Of a stretch of 11,910 nt of DNA, positions 1 to 7,133 are shown piece after piece. Every line of letters begins with the position of its first letter. The stretch's first letter is position 1. The stretch spans positions 1 to 11,910 of the forward strand of contig JAJRYW010000386.1 in assembly GCA_024275555.1 (NCBI GenBank), in the 5' to 3' direction. The translations under genes and the position numbers were made by a program. Origin of the DNA: Calditrichota bacterium. Its GTDB lineage: Bacteria; Calditrichota; Calditrichia; RBG-13-44-9; J075. The notes beneath the pieces were generated by a model, which did not search any database, was not told the DNA's origin, and saw only the letters and a program-made list of their open reading frames with translations.

Positions 1-450
1 CGGATCGTCAGCAAGTCCGCTTTTTTTCTTCTCCCCATCCGGCCTGGTCGCCGACTTTTGTTCGGGAATTAACGGCTTTTCGATATTCAGGAAACTGTTC
101 AGCTCCTCTTCCACGGAGGGATATTCGGAAATGATATGGTAGAATTCCAACATTTGATAGATTTCATAAATTTCGGGGCCCATGTTTGCCAATTTAATAT
201 CGCCGCCGTTTTCCCGGAACCCCTTGATCTCCCCAATTAGCACGCCCCAACCGGCGCTACTCATATATATCAACTTCGAGAAGTCAAAAATCAGGTTTAC
301 GCAATTATCATCCATACAGGAATTGATGGTTTGTTGCAATAAGTGACAATTGCCCTGGTCAACATACCCACCAATCTCAACCACCAAAATATTATGCTTC
401 TCATCCGCAAGTCGGGACTGAATTTGCAGGCCTTCTTGATCGATTTTCAT
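1..450 (-). CDS. STAS-domain anti-sigma-factor antagonist (partial, C-terminus outside window)
   Basis: The 150 codons present translate from an ATG at 448-450 with an upstream GGTAAAG-like ribosome site; the 3' end lies beyond the left edge. Residues about 15-118 look like a STAS domain of the SpoIIAA/RsbV type. A beta strand (LVVEIGGYVD) leads to the helix cap YMSSAGWGVLIGEI at 62-75, where Ser64/Ser65 sit where these proteins carry their phosphorylatable serine. The final strand and helix (GDIKLANMGPEIYEIYQML) also fit. In the family, the unphosphorylated protein binds an anti-sigma factor or other kinase-type partner and releases the regulated factor. After the domain comes a charged, low-complexity tail (about 119-150, rich in Lys, Asp and Pro), longer than in minimal family members. 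No partner kinase or phosphatase gene is visible here. The family call is firm; the pathway is unknown. Confidence 0.85.
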   Translation of the reverse strand, partial: MKIDQEGLQIQSRLADEKHNILVVEIGGYVDQGNCHLLQQTINSCMDDNCVNLIFDFSKLIYMSSAGWGVLIGEIKGFRENGGDIKLANMGPEIYEIYQMLEFYHIISEYPSVEEELNSFLNIEKPLIPEQKSATRPDGEKKKSGLADDP

Positions 451-588
451 GGCGTCTTCTTTACCTAACTTTGTTTGCTTGCTAAGGGCGCCTGCACGCA
501 ACAACGTACATTCACCATATGTGAACCTGATTGGTCCACCGTTTTTGTTAAACCGCCCGGAAAGTGATCACGCTTGTAATTTGAACCA

Positions 589-617
589 AATATAATATTC
601 TCTAAGCCTTATAACAA
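589..617 (-). promoter_or_regulatory. candidate sigma-70-type promoter for the STAS gene
   Basis: Read on the minus strand, TTGTTA (612-617, 4 of 6 to TTGACA) and TATATT (589-594, 5 of 6 to TATAAT) are separated by exactly 17 bases. The start of transcription would be near 582, leaving a leader of about 130 nt before the STAS ATG. The surrounding spacer is AT-rich, so a chance match is possible. If real, the STAS gene can be transcribed independently of the upstream polysaccharide genes. Confidence 0.4.
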
Positions 618-709
618 TAAGAGGTTTGGATAATCTACCAAATCTACTCGAAGAATCAAACCCCTAAAGGGCGTTCACTGTTTTCCCAAAATAGCGTCGT
701 AAAGTCAAA

Positions 710-1558
710 TTAAACCATCACTTCCAAATCTTTCCGGACCTCCCGGAAAGCGGTGAATTCAAATTGATCGGTAACTTTATCCAATCGCTCCAGGAATTTT
801 TTGATGCCGGTATAGTGGCGCAGTTTACTAAGCGTCCCTAATTTCACCCGCGGCAAATCCGTATCAAACTCCCAGGGATGCGCATAAAAAACGATCTGTC
901 GGCCTTCCGCGGCACATTTTTTCATCAGGCTTTTGGAAAAGATAAATGGATACAAACGAAAGTAACCGCCGCCGGCGCAGGGGAAATTGAGCGTCCCGAT
1001 TCTTGCCGTGCTCATCGGATACTCCATCAGAGTGTTATCCCCATCCCGGTAAATCACATAGGGGTTTCGGGGGGCGTCGGGAATCCCGTAGCGGTCATGG
1101 TGAATCGGGAACACCGATGAATCATAGCGAATGCCTTCCTCATACATGATCGGCAAGGACCACATCGTCTCTTTGGTGACGGAAAAGGTCGGCGCCCGAA
1201 ACCCGGTTACCGGCGCCGGACTTAAACTGTTTAACACCTGGAGAGATTTTCGTAAATCCAGGCGGAAAGCTTCCGGCGAAAGTTTAGTGATCATCTGGTG
1301 CGAATAACCGTGAGAGGCAATCTCATGCCCTTCTGCCGCGGTTTGCTCGACTAATTCCGGGAATCTCTCGGCAACCCATCCCAAATAAAAAAAGGTGGCT
1401 TTGATATTCTTCCGGGATAAAAAAGTTAATATCAGCTCCGTGGGTTTCTTTACCCGGCTTTCCAGATTGTCCCAGTCCTGTCGGCTAAACATATCCGAAA
1501 AGATCTCCGGATGGAACCAATCCTCGATGTCAAATGAGATGATATGCTTCATTTGCAT
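710..1558 (-). CDS. polysaccharide deacetylase, XrtA/PEP-CTERM-associated type (DUF3473)
   Basis: This is a family-4 carbohydrate esterase (NodB fold) of 282 aa. The metal-binding and catalytic elements are visible: the first motif SFDIEDWF at 8-15 with Asp10 and Asp13, the zinc-binding pair His83 and His87 in HGYSH, and GFRAPTFS at 119-126. The C-terminal part (about 195-275, GGGYFRLYP then FYAHPWEFD) matches the DUF3473 extension of deacetylases from exosortase-linked exopolysaccharide loci. Members remove N-acetyl groups from cell-surface polysaccharide; the substrate here is unknown. The ATG at 1556-1558 directly follows the stop of the sugar transferase, and AGGGG six bases upstream supports it over the second Met (residue 3). 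The two genes are therefore probably translationally coupled. No exosortase or other cluster genes lie in the window. Confidence 0.9.
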   Translation of the reverse strand: MQMKHIISFDIEDWFHPEIFSDMFSRQDWDNLESRVKKPTELILTFLSRKNIKATFFYLGWVAERFPELVEQTAAEGHEIASHGYSHQMITKLSPEAFRLDLRKSLQVLNSLSPAPVTGFRAPTFSVTKETMWSLPIMYEEGIRYDSSVFPIHHDRYGIPDAPRNPYVIYRDGDNTLMEYPMSTARIGTLNFPCAGGGYFRLYPFIFSKSLMKKCAAEGRQIVFYAHPWEFDTDLPRVKLGTLSKLRHYTGIKKFLERLDKVTDQFEFTAFREVRKDLEVMV

Positions 1559-2515
1559 TTATTGCCCCTGCGCGGTAAAGACAACCCAAAATGTCTTAAT
1601 GATAATTTCCAGATGCAGTTTAATCGAATTGCGATGCTCGATATAGTATAAGTCATGGCGCAATTTTTCTTTGACATCCTCAATCGATTCATCATAACCG
1701 GCTTCGACCTGGGCCCACCCGGTTAAGCCCGGTTTTACTTTTAGCCGTTCTTTATAGCGGGGAATTTCCTTGCTGTATTTTTCCACAAAGTAAGGCCGTT
1801 CCGGCCGGGGGCCGATCAAGCTCATATCCCCTTTAATTACATTGACCAATTGGGGAAGCTCATCCAGGCGGGTTTTGCGAAGAACTAAGCCCAGCCGGGT
1901 AATGCGCGGGTCGTTCTGTTTGGCTAATTGGGGCCCGGAGTGCTTTTCCGCATCGGAATACATGCTGCGGAATTTATATATCTTAAAAATCCGGCCGCCT
2001 TTGCCAACCCGTTCCTGGGTATATAACGCCCCGCCGGGAGATTCCAATCGAATCGCCAGGGCAATAACTAACCAGGACGGCAGAAATAAAAGAAAAAGTG
2101 TGATCGAAACCACTAAATCAAAAACACGCAGCAGAAAATAATCCCGGGCTTCCTCGGGCATTTTATCGGCCACGACATCGGATAATGAGGGGTGAAAATC
2201 GACATCGTAACTATCCGAAACCACCTCATAAGGGACATTCTCCCGTTCACACCGCTCGATCACCTGGTGAAGCGTACTACGGTCATTGGGATCAATCGCC
2301 AGAATCACCTTTTTGATCTTGTGCCGCTTGATAATATCTTTCATCTCATTAATACTACCCAACAGGTTGGGGAATTGCGAGAGGTCCGTGCTATCTTCGA
2401 TCGGATCCACATTAATAAATCCAATAGAAGTATTGACGCCATTTTCCTGACCAAAGATCGCTTTTTGATATATGTTTGCGGCGACTCGATTCACACCAAC
2501 AATGGCTATCTGCAT
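1559..2515 (-). CDS. undecaprenyl-phosphate sugar-1-phosphate transferase (bacterial sugar transferase)
   Basis: This monotopic phosphoglycosyl transferase is expected to move a sugar-1-phosphate from a nucleotide sugar to undecaprenyl phosphate, the first membrane step of exopolysaccharide repeat-unit synthesis. With the chosen start it is 318 aa. A Rossmann-like N-terminal domain (IAIVGVN at 3-9, to about 118) resembles the CoA-binding-like domain of WcaJ/EpsB-type enzymes. One hydrophobic segment lies at 131-156. The catalytic core has QERVGKGGRIFKIYKFRSM at 167-185, TRLDELPQL at 215-223 with the Asp218-Glu219 dyad, SLIGPRPE at 232-239 and KPGLTGWAQV at 261-270. The multi-spanning N-terminal region of long family members is absent. 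The ATG at 2513-2515 has AAGGAAG eight bases upstream. An in-frame ATG at 2572 would add 19 residues but has no ribosome site and extends before the first beta strand. Confidence 0.9.
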   Translation of the reverse strand: MQIAIVGVNRVAANIYQKAIFGQENGVNTSIGFINVDPIEDSTDLSQFPNLLGSINEMKDIIKRHKIKKVILAIDPNDRSTLHQVIERCERENVPYEVVSDSYDVDFHPSLSDVVADKMPEEARDYFLLRVFDLVVSITLFLLFLPSWLVIALAIRLESPGGALYTQERVGKGGRIFKIYKFRSMYSDAEKHSGPQLAKQNDPRITRLGLVLRKTRLDELPQLVNVIKGDMSLIGPRPERPYFVEKYSKEIPRYKERLKVKPGLTGWAQVEAGYDESIEDVKEKLRHDLYYIEHRNSIKLHLEIIIKTFWVVFTAQGQ

Positions 2516-2907
2516 TGAGTCTTCTTCCTTTTTCAGCAACCCTGCTTCTCCAGACAACTTAAATCCCAACATTTTGATTCACAGAATAACCGTTTAATAA
2601 GCCATGAATACGGTTGGATATAGCTCCGCCACGTCACCTACAGGCTAATGGCTGATAAATATAGTTAACCACAATAATTATAAGATGATGAAACTCACAC
2701 AAAGATTGCGATTGAATTTTCTTTTGGCTAAAGTATCTATACCCTTTAATATTCTCGAAATCCTGTACGCTAAAATTAGCAACAATTTCGAATAAACAGA
2801 AGCGGTGAGAAAGGGGATTTCCAAGCTCAAATTGATTTGCGCGCTATTTTTAGAAAACACTTTCCAAAAATCAAGAATAAATATTATTTTCCTCACCTTA
2901 AAAAAAG
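2516..2907. other. divergent intergenic region between sugar transferase and pgsA
   Basis: This 392-bp AT-rich spacer lies between two divergent genes and must hold both promoters. A perfect TATAAT on the minus strand (2677-2682) could serve the polysaccharide genes, but no convincing -35 box sits 16-18 bases upstream of it. On the plus strand nothing better than AT-rich -10-like strings near 2879-2888 was seen ahead of pgsA. A 72-codon minus-strand reading frame (2678-2896) has no ribosome site or recognisable domain and is not called a gene. Confidence 0.5.
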
Positions 2908-3513
2908 ATGCGAGTCATGCGACTTACGATACCCAACCAGCTAACCATCCTTCGGATTCTTCTGACTCCCGTCTTTCTAATATTGATTTTTCAGGATTCC
3001 CCTCCGCATCAACTCCTTGCTTCTTTTGTGTTTACGATTGCGGCTTTAACCGATTGGTATGACGGCTGGTATGCCCGCAAATTCGGGGTGATCTCCCGCG
3101 CCGGACAGTTTATGGACCCCCTGGCCGACAAGGTCCTGGTCATTTCGGCGCTTATTACTTTTGCCCTGCTGGGGGTCGTGCATTCCTGGATGGTATGGGT
3201 TATCATTATCCGGGACACGCTGATCACCATCAATCGCATTTTTGCCCTCTATATCGGAAAACCGATCATCACCCATGTAATCGCAAAATGGAAAACCGCC
3301 CTGCAAATGATCACCATCTTCATTATTTTGATTTATATCAACCTCAAAAACTACCTCTTCCCGAACACAGACTTCTCCCCAACCGATCTGTTCAACCCCA
3401 TCAATATTCTTATGCTGACGGTCACTCTTCTGACCATTATTTCCGGGTTGATTTATATCCGGGAGAACCGGGAACTGCTTTTATTCATGTTCCGGCGCTT
3501 TTTCCGCTTATAG
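2908..3513 (+). CDS. pgsA: CDP-alcohol phosphatidyltransferase, probably CDP-diacylglycerol-glycerol-3-phosphate 3-phosphatidyltransferase
   Basis: This is an integral inner-membrane enzyme that would condense CDP-diacylglycerol with glycerol 3-phosphate to phosphatidylglycerol phosphate, the committed step to phosphatidylglycerol and cardiolipin. The full CDP-alcohol phosphotransferase motif is present with exact spacing: Asp49, Asp52-Gly53, Ala56-Arg57, Gly66, Asp70 and Asp74. The aspartates bind the metal ions. The opening RLTIPNQLTILRI is typical of PgsA. Several hydrophobic segments follow (about 17-29, 36-48, 76-105, 130-145, 166-185). At 201 aa it is slightly longer than the usual 180-190 aa, with a hydrophilic loop near 146-165. 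The ATG at 2908 and a second at 2917 both lack a strong ribosome site, so the start is uncertain by three codons. Other alcohol acceptors within the superfamily cannot be excluded, but PgsA is most likely. Confidence 0.88.
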   Translation: MRVMRLTIPNQLTILRILLTPVFLILIFQDSPPHQLLASFVFTIAALTDWYDGWYARKFGVISRAGQFMDPLADKVLVISALITFALLGVVHSWMVWVIIIRDTLITINRIFALYIGKPIITHVIAKWKTALQMITIFIILIYINLKNYLFPNTDFSPTDLFNPINILMLTVTLLTIISGLIYIRENRELLLFMFRRFFRL

Positions 3514-3529
3514 ACTCATCGCCAAACTG

Positions 3530-3553
3530 GAGACCCGGCGCGGGCCTTTTCTC
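3530..3553 (+). terminator. weak candidate terminator after pgsA
   Basis: A short GC-only hairpin (CCCG at 3534-3537, loop GCG, CGGG at 3541-3544) is followed by CCTTTTCTC. Outer bases GAGA and TCTC could extend the stem around the T-run. The stem is only four perfect pairs, so efficiency is doubtful. Its position between the convergent pgsA and aroC stop codons makes a termination role plausible. Confidence 0.35.
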
Positions 3554-3557
3554 TCAA

Positions 3558-4874
3558 TTATTTTGAATATTTCGGATCGGTAAGCCGCATCACTTGTGCA
3601 TAAAGAGATTCGGCGGCATGCCGGTCCAGGTCGATCTGCTTCGCGACGCTTTGCCAGAGATTGCGGTTCTCCTCGCCGGCCGGGGGTGCAGCAGCTTCAT
3701 CAGACGGTTGGGCTTCCAGCAGCTTTTTGCGTTGCGCCAATAGCAGCAAAAGGTGGGTGTCGATTGTATGGATAGAGTTTTGCGGCGAAGCGGAGAGTTG
3801 TCCCGGGGCAATTCGTTCCTGCAGCAAAAGATGGTCAATCAGCACCAATCGCACCATTGCCTCGGCAACAGGAACAATCCGCGGGCAGATACAGGGATCG
3901 TGCCGGCCGGTGGTTTTAAACTGCACCGTTTCCCCGGAAGTTGTGACCGTTTTTTGGGTTTTGGCAATTGAGGAGGTCGGTTTTACGGCAATCCGCATTA
4001 CCAGGGGGGCGCCGTTGGAGACGCCGCCCAGCACCCCTCCGGCGTGGTTGCTGTTTGGACGCGCTGTTTTGTTAGAGGGATCCGGGACCAATTCGTCATT
4101 ATGTTCGCTGCCCTTCATCCGCGCCGCAGCAAAGCCGTCGCCAATCTCAAATCCTTTTACCGCCCCGATCGACATAAGCGCAGCAGCAAAATCAGCCTCC
4201 AGTTTATGAAACACCGGTTCGCCCAAACCAATCGGGCAATTGTGAACCTGTATTTCCACAATCCCTCCCACGGAATCGCCTTCTTTGGCGACTTGTTGAA
4301 TATAAGCGGCCATTTCCCCGGCGCGCTGCAAATCGGCGGCCCGTACCGGGTTCTTTTCGATCACATCAAAGTCGACCGTTTCCCCGCGAATCGGGCCCAC
4401 CTGCCGGGTAAATCCGGCAACGGAAATTCCGTAGCGATCCAGGAGCTGTTTTGCCGCCGCCCCGGCCGCCACCCGGGCCGCGGTTTCCCGGCCGCTGGCC
4501 CGCCCGCCGCCGCGGTAATCATAAATCCCATATTTTTTGAGAAAGGTAAAGCCGGCATGACCGGGACGGAACAAATCCTTAAGCTGTCTATAATCCTGCG
4601 AACGCTGATCTTTATTCTTGATCAGCATACACAACGGGGCACCGGTGGTTTTCCCCTCGAACACGCCGCTAACCACCTCGACCCGATCCTCTTCCCGGCG
4701 CTGCGTGGTCAGCTTGCTCTGCCCGGGACGGCGGCGATCCAGTTCATGCTGAATTTCCGGAATACTCAAAGGAATCCCCGGCTGAAGCCCGTCGATTACC
4801 ACCCCGATGTATGGGCCATGGCTCTCCCCAAAAGTAACTATCTTAAAGGCTTCTCCAAAACTGTTGGCGCTCAT
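3558..4874 (-). CDS. aroC: chorismate synthase with C-terminal AroQ-like extension
   Basis: The core catalyses the last shikimate-pathway step, converting 5-enolpyruvylshikimate 3-phosphate to chorismate with reduced FMN. Family signatures are clear: GESHG at 16-20, DRRRPGQSKLTTQRREEDRVE at 46-66, RPGHAGFTF at 103-111 with the catalytic His106, GGGRASGRETAARVAAG at 122-138, and HDPCICPRIVPVAEAM near 325-340. The core ends near residue 350. The protein is 438 aa, against about 350-390 for typical AroC, because of a C-terminal extension whose residues 365-435 resemble an AroQ chorismate mutase: a first helix HTIDTHLLLLLAQRKKLLEA, a Pro/Ala-rich stretch, then two more helices. The ATG at 4872-4874 has AGAAGG eight bases upstream. 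It is a monocistronic gene convergent with pgsA; no other aromatic-pathway gene is nearby. Confidence 0.96.
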   Translation of the reverse strand: MSANSFGEAFKIVTFGESHGPYIGVVIDGLQPGIPLSIPEIQHELDRRRPGQSKLTTQRREEDRVEVVSGVFEGKTTGAPLCMLIKNKDQRSQDYRQLKDLFRPGHAGFTFLKKYGIYDYRGGGRASGRETAARVAAGAAAKQLLDRYGISVAGFTRQVGPIRGETVDFDVIEKNPVRAADLQRAGEMAAYIQQVAKEGDSVGGIVEIQVHNCPIGLGEPVFHKLEADFAAALMSIGAVKGFEIGDGFAAARMKGSEHNDELVPDPSNKTARPNSNHAGGVLGGVSNGAPLVMRIAVKPTSSIAKTQKTVTTSGETVQFKTTGRHDPCICPRIVPVAEAMVRLVLIDHLLLQERIAPGQLSASPQNSIHTIDTHLLLLLAQRKKLLEAQPSDEAAAPPAGEENRNLWQSVAKQIDLDRHAAESLYAQVMRLTDPKYSK

Positions 4875-5048
4875 CGCTCTTACCTTCTTCTCTATATAAA
4901 TGTCCTCTTTACTTCCGGAGCTTTCCTGGCTAACAGCCCGGACAGCGACCGGTTTTTAATTAAAATTGGTTGATCGTTCAGGGAGAGTCAAGTGCAAAGG
5001 TATTGCATAGAGGGTATATGAAAGAACACTATCTTATTTATCACGCAC

Positions 5049-5077
5049 CAAAAAAAAGAGGGGCGCGCGGCCCCTCT
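5049..5077 (-). terminator. intrinsic terminator of the 5157-5630 gene
   Basis: The arms AGAGGGGC (5057-5064) and GCCCCTCT (5070-5077) form a perfect 8-bp GC-rich stem with a 5-base loop. On the minus strand the hairpin is followed at once by a run of eight T (complement of the A-run at 5050-5057, the first stem base included). This is a textbook Rho-independent terminator, about 80 bp downstream of the stop of the minus-strand gene at 5157. It also insulates aroC from transcription coming from the right. Confidence 0.85.
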
Positions 5078-5156
5078 AATACGACTCCGTAAGGAATCGC
5101 CCTCCGAACTCCCAACCCCAACAGTTGTTTTTCGAAAAGCCGGTGTTTGAATAAAC

Positions 5157-5630
5157 CTAATTCAGGGCCGGGCTTGCATATTCTTTTTGCTGGATATAGC
5201 GTTGAATTTCCGATATGACCCGGCTGCCCACTTCCTGCAGGAACATTTTCTGAGCGGCGGCCAACACCGCTGCACCGTCGCTTATTTCCTTAGACCGGAG
5301 CACGCGGTTTAAATACTCGATATTTTTCTCCGAGGAATGCAGCCAGCCGGTTAACTCCTTGATATCCGAACTCGGCTCAATTTCCAGCAAAAGCTCCTCA
5401 GCTTCTTCCTGGCTGTTGGCCACAAATATTTCCAGCAAAATGCGAAAAATAGATGAATAAACTTCTGAAGTTACGATTGACGCATCGAGCGCATTTTGTA
5501 CTATTTGATGCTGCCACTCAATTTCCTTTTCCAAACCCCAAATCCTTCTGCCGTCATTTAATTCACGACGGGTAAAATTTTGTAAGATCTGCCGGGAAAC
5601 CTCACCAATCGTCGGGTGCACGTGTTGCAT
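5157..5630 (-). CDS. hypothetical helical protein, 157 aa
   Basis: No family is recognised. From the ATG at 5628-5630 the product is 157 aa, acidic and predicted almost wholly alpha-helical. A Glu/Leu-rich stretch (SQEEAEELLLEIEPSS) lies near the centre, followed by helices with heptad-like spacing (SSEKNIEYLNRVL, then LQEVGSRVISEIQRYIQQ). There is no signal peptide or membrane segment, so it is probably cytoplasmic. A GTGAGG ribosome site eight bases before this ATG decides the start; the frame stays open upstream to a TTG at 5726 with no ribosome site, which would add 32 residues of less structured sequence. The gene stands alone: a strong terminator follows it, and 487 bp separate it from the hicBA pair upstream. 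It could be an adaptor or regulatory protein, but this is not shown. Confidence 0.65.
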   Translation of the reverse strand: MQHVHPTIGEVSRQILQNFTRRELNDGRRIWGLEKEIEWQHQIVQNALDASIVTSEVYSSIFRILLEIFVANSQEEAEELLLEIEPSSDIKELTGWLHSSEKNIEYLNRVLRSKEISDGAAVLAAAQKMFLQEVGSRVISEIQRYIQQKEYASPALN

Positions 5631-6117
5631 GGTAAGAACCTCACTGTTTAATTGTGTAACTATGCCGCCGAAATTCCGCTGCGGGTTGTTTATTCCGGGC
5701 TTCAGACCCTGCTGCCGGATAAACAAATCGGCGGTGATTCTTAAACGCCTTTGTATCTTCTACCGCCAAGTTCCTGTCGATAGATGACATCTGCTTGCAT
5801 AGCCTCTCTTTGGAATAATTCCGTAGAAGAGGTCTAAGTTCTAAAAATCCCGTGTGTCTTTTAAATGGATTTTCTCGGCCTGATGTGTTCATCAGTCTAC
5901 CGGATTACCGCGCAGCAAGAGGCTCAACACAATTCAGTGGGTTCCTGTTCAGAAAGAGTTTCAGAGAACGAATTCCGTGTACATCACATGGTTTTTCTGT
6001 TTTTGAAATATCCCCAGCAATCAAATTCAATAAGATGAATATTTATCGAGCACGTGTGAGTTGCTTAACAAAAATCATTTCGTGCTTTTTAATAATAGTC
6101 ATCGGCGCCATTATCGA
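5631..6117. other. intergenic region without a supported gene
   Basis: This 487-bp stretch lies between hicA and the 157-aa gene. Reading frames on both strands (5641-5892 minus; 5852-6229 plus, which runs into hicA) have no ribosome site, recognisable domain or protein-like pattern. A perfect 6-bp inverted repeat with a 4-base loop (CTGATG at 5880-5885, CATCAG at 5890-5895) is present but has no T-run, so it is not an obvious terminator. The promoter of the 157-aa gene must lie here, but no convincing box pair was found. A decayed gene remnant is possible. Confidence 0.45.
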
Positions 6118-6333
6118 TCAATACTGCCACTCATCCTGGGAAACAATGGATTCGACTTCCGACAACATAAACCGGAATTGGGCAATGCTGAATTCCCGAT
6201 CCAGGGGGATGCACAGGGCATTGCCGTGATAAAGCATAAACTGATGGCCGGACATGGCCACCGGCCCATGAAAATTCAGGTCTTTGAGCTTCTCGATAAA
6301 CAATTCCCGATTACAGGCTGTAATGCGATTCAT
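6118..6333 (-). CDS. hicA: HicA-type toxin (mRNA interferase)
   Basis: This 71-aa protein has the short double-stranded-RNA-binding-like fold expected of HicA. An N-terminal helix (RELFIEKLKDLNF at 9-21) leads to the core GHQFMLYHG at 29-37, with His30 at the position of the catalytic histidine. A strand (LCIPLDREF) and a final helix ending in DEW follow. It resembles the HicA subfamily with an FxGP...HQFM core that pairs with short HicB proteins. HicA cleaves mRNA and arrests growth unless bound by HicB. The ATG at 6331-6333 has AAGGA eight bases upstream and lies inside the end of hicB (23-bp overlap), so translation is probably coupled. The Gly-Lys/Ser-His motif is slightly divergent (SGH). 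The toxin call rests on motif plus partner. Confidence 0.78.
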   Translation of the reverse strand: MNRITACNRELFIEKLKDLNFHGPVAMSGHQFMLYHGNALCIPLDREFSIAQFRFMLSEVESIVSQDEWQY

Positions 6334-6586
6334 ATAACGGTTCCTTGTTTAAGTTAACTCCATGAATAACCGGCAGTGCGTGGCCCATTTTCAGTTTTAA
6401 CAAAATCCAGCTTTCCAGCGCCGAATGCAGTTTTTCGCTGCACTCTGCCTTGGTGCGGCCAAAAGCAACCACCCCCTGGCAAGATGGAATGGTGCCGGCA
6501 AAGGTGCCGTCGCTTAATTTAGTAAACTTCGCACTTAACATCGCGTGGTGGATGTAGTCGCTAAATACAAAATAAGAGGTATCCAT
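6311..6586 (-). CDS. hicB: HicB-type antitoxin
   Basis: This 91-aa antitoxin would bind and block HicA. The opening VFSDYIHHAML and the core AKFTKLSDGTFAGTIPSCQG (19-38), followed by GVVAFGRTKAECSEKLHSALESWI and GHALPVIHGVNLN, match a HicB subfamily in which this partial RNase H-like fold makes up nearly the whole protein. No C-terminal helix-turn-helix or ribbon-helix-helix DNA-binding domain follows, so autoregulation by HicB alone is not obvious. The ATG at 6584-6586 has AGGGA seven bases upstream. The order is antitoxin first, toxin second, the reverse of the classical E. coli hicAB order. A minus-strand TATAAT at 6631-6636 could be the -10 box of the pair; no good -35 box accompanies it. 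Confidence 0.85.
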   Translation of the reverse strand: MDTSYFVFSDYIHHAMLSAKFTKLSDGTFAGTIPSCQGVVAFGRTKAECSEKLHSALESWILLKLKMGHALPVIHGVNLNKEPLYESHYSL

Positions 6587-6786
6587 CCCTGCTTCCCTGT
6601 GTTTTAGTGATTCCCTGTATTTGCTGAATAATTATACATACGCTTGCCAGTGCTCATTGCCTGCAAACCTCACGGCCTGGCGATCAACATTACGGTAGAT
6701 CGTAATCTGAATGAATCTTGTAAAAGGGAACGATTTGCCAATCTTCTGGTCTCTGTTCCGGCAAATGTCTAAGGACCGTTAAGAAC

Positions 6787-6820
6787 AAGTTTGTTGATCG
6801 ACTTCCCCCTTCAACAACTT
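6787..6820. repeat. imperfect inverted repeat, 10 paired bases
   Basis: The arms AAGTTTGTTGA (6787-6797) and TCAACAACTT (6811-6820) pair over ten bases with one bulged T at 6790 and a 13-base loop. The left arm also overlaps a smaller palindrome, AACAAGTTTGTT (6785-6795 region). It has no T-run on either side, so it is not a standard terminator; an operator or a structured RNA element is possible. Confidence 0.45.
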
Positions 6821-7133
6821 TAGCAAATACTTGCCTTGCCGCTATAAAATAACGCCCCTCATAGCAATGGGAGCGTCACAGAACAAAGGTTTCCATTTAA
6901 GAATACTGTTGCGATGATGGCGATAAATTCCTAAATATGAGGGGTTTATCAAATATTACATTTTTGTTGATTTAATTGCAGCAGCTAAAAACAGACAAAT
7001 AGGCAGCGGATAATTTTAATCAACCCAAATTCTGTAAAGAATCTACACGTTGCATTTCCCGGTAAAGTTTTTAACATTCAAACCATTCCGATAGAATAGA
7101 AGTATAAACAACGATCTCTGTTAATCTGACGGT

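Noticed and set aside
661..709. Possible terminator after the deacetylase (CCCT/AGGG)
   Set aside because: Only four base pairs with a minimal loop and no proper T-run on the minus strand.
2678..2896. 72-codon minus-strand open frame in the divergent spacer
   Set aside because: AT-rich chance frame without ribosome site or motif, filling the region that should hold two promoters.
4044..4973. 309-codon plus-strand open frame opposite aroC
   Set aside because: It lies antisense to an unambiguous chorismate synthase; its translation is low-complexity and has no ribosome site.
5077..5087. Eleven bases identical to the start of the phage T7 promoter (TAATACGACTC)
   Set aside because: The essential downstream part of the T7 promoter is absent, and the site directly abuts a natural terminator; most likely coincidence.
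5880..5895. Perfect 6-bp hairpin CTGATG-TGTT-CATCAG as a terminator
   Set aside because: It has no T-run on either strand and a stem of modest GC content.
5852..6229. 125-codon plus-strand open frame overlapping hicA
   Set aside because: Its translation looks random, it has no ribosome site, and it runs antisense into hicA.
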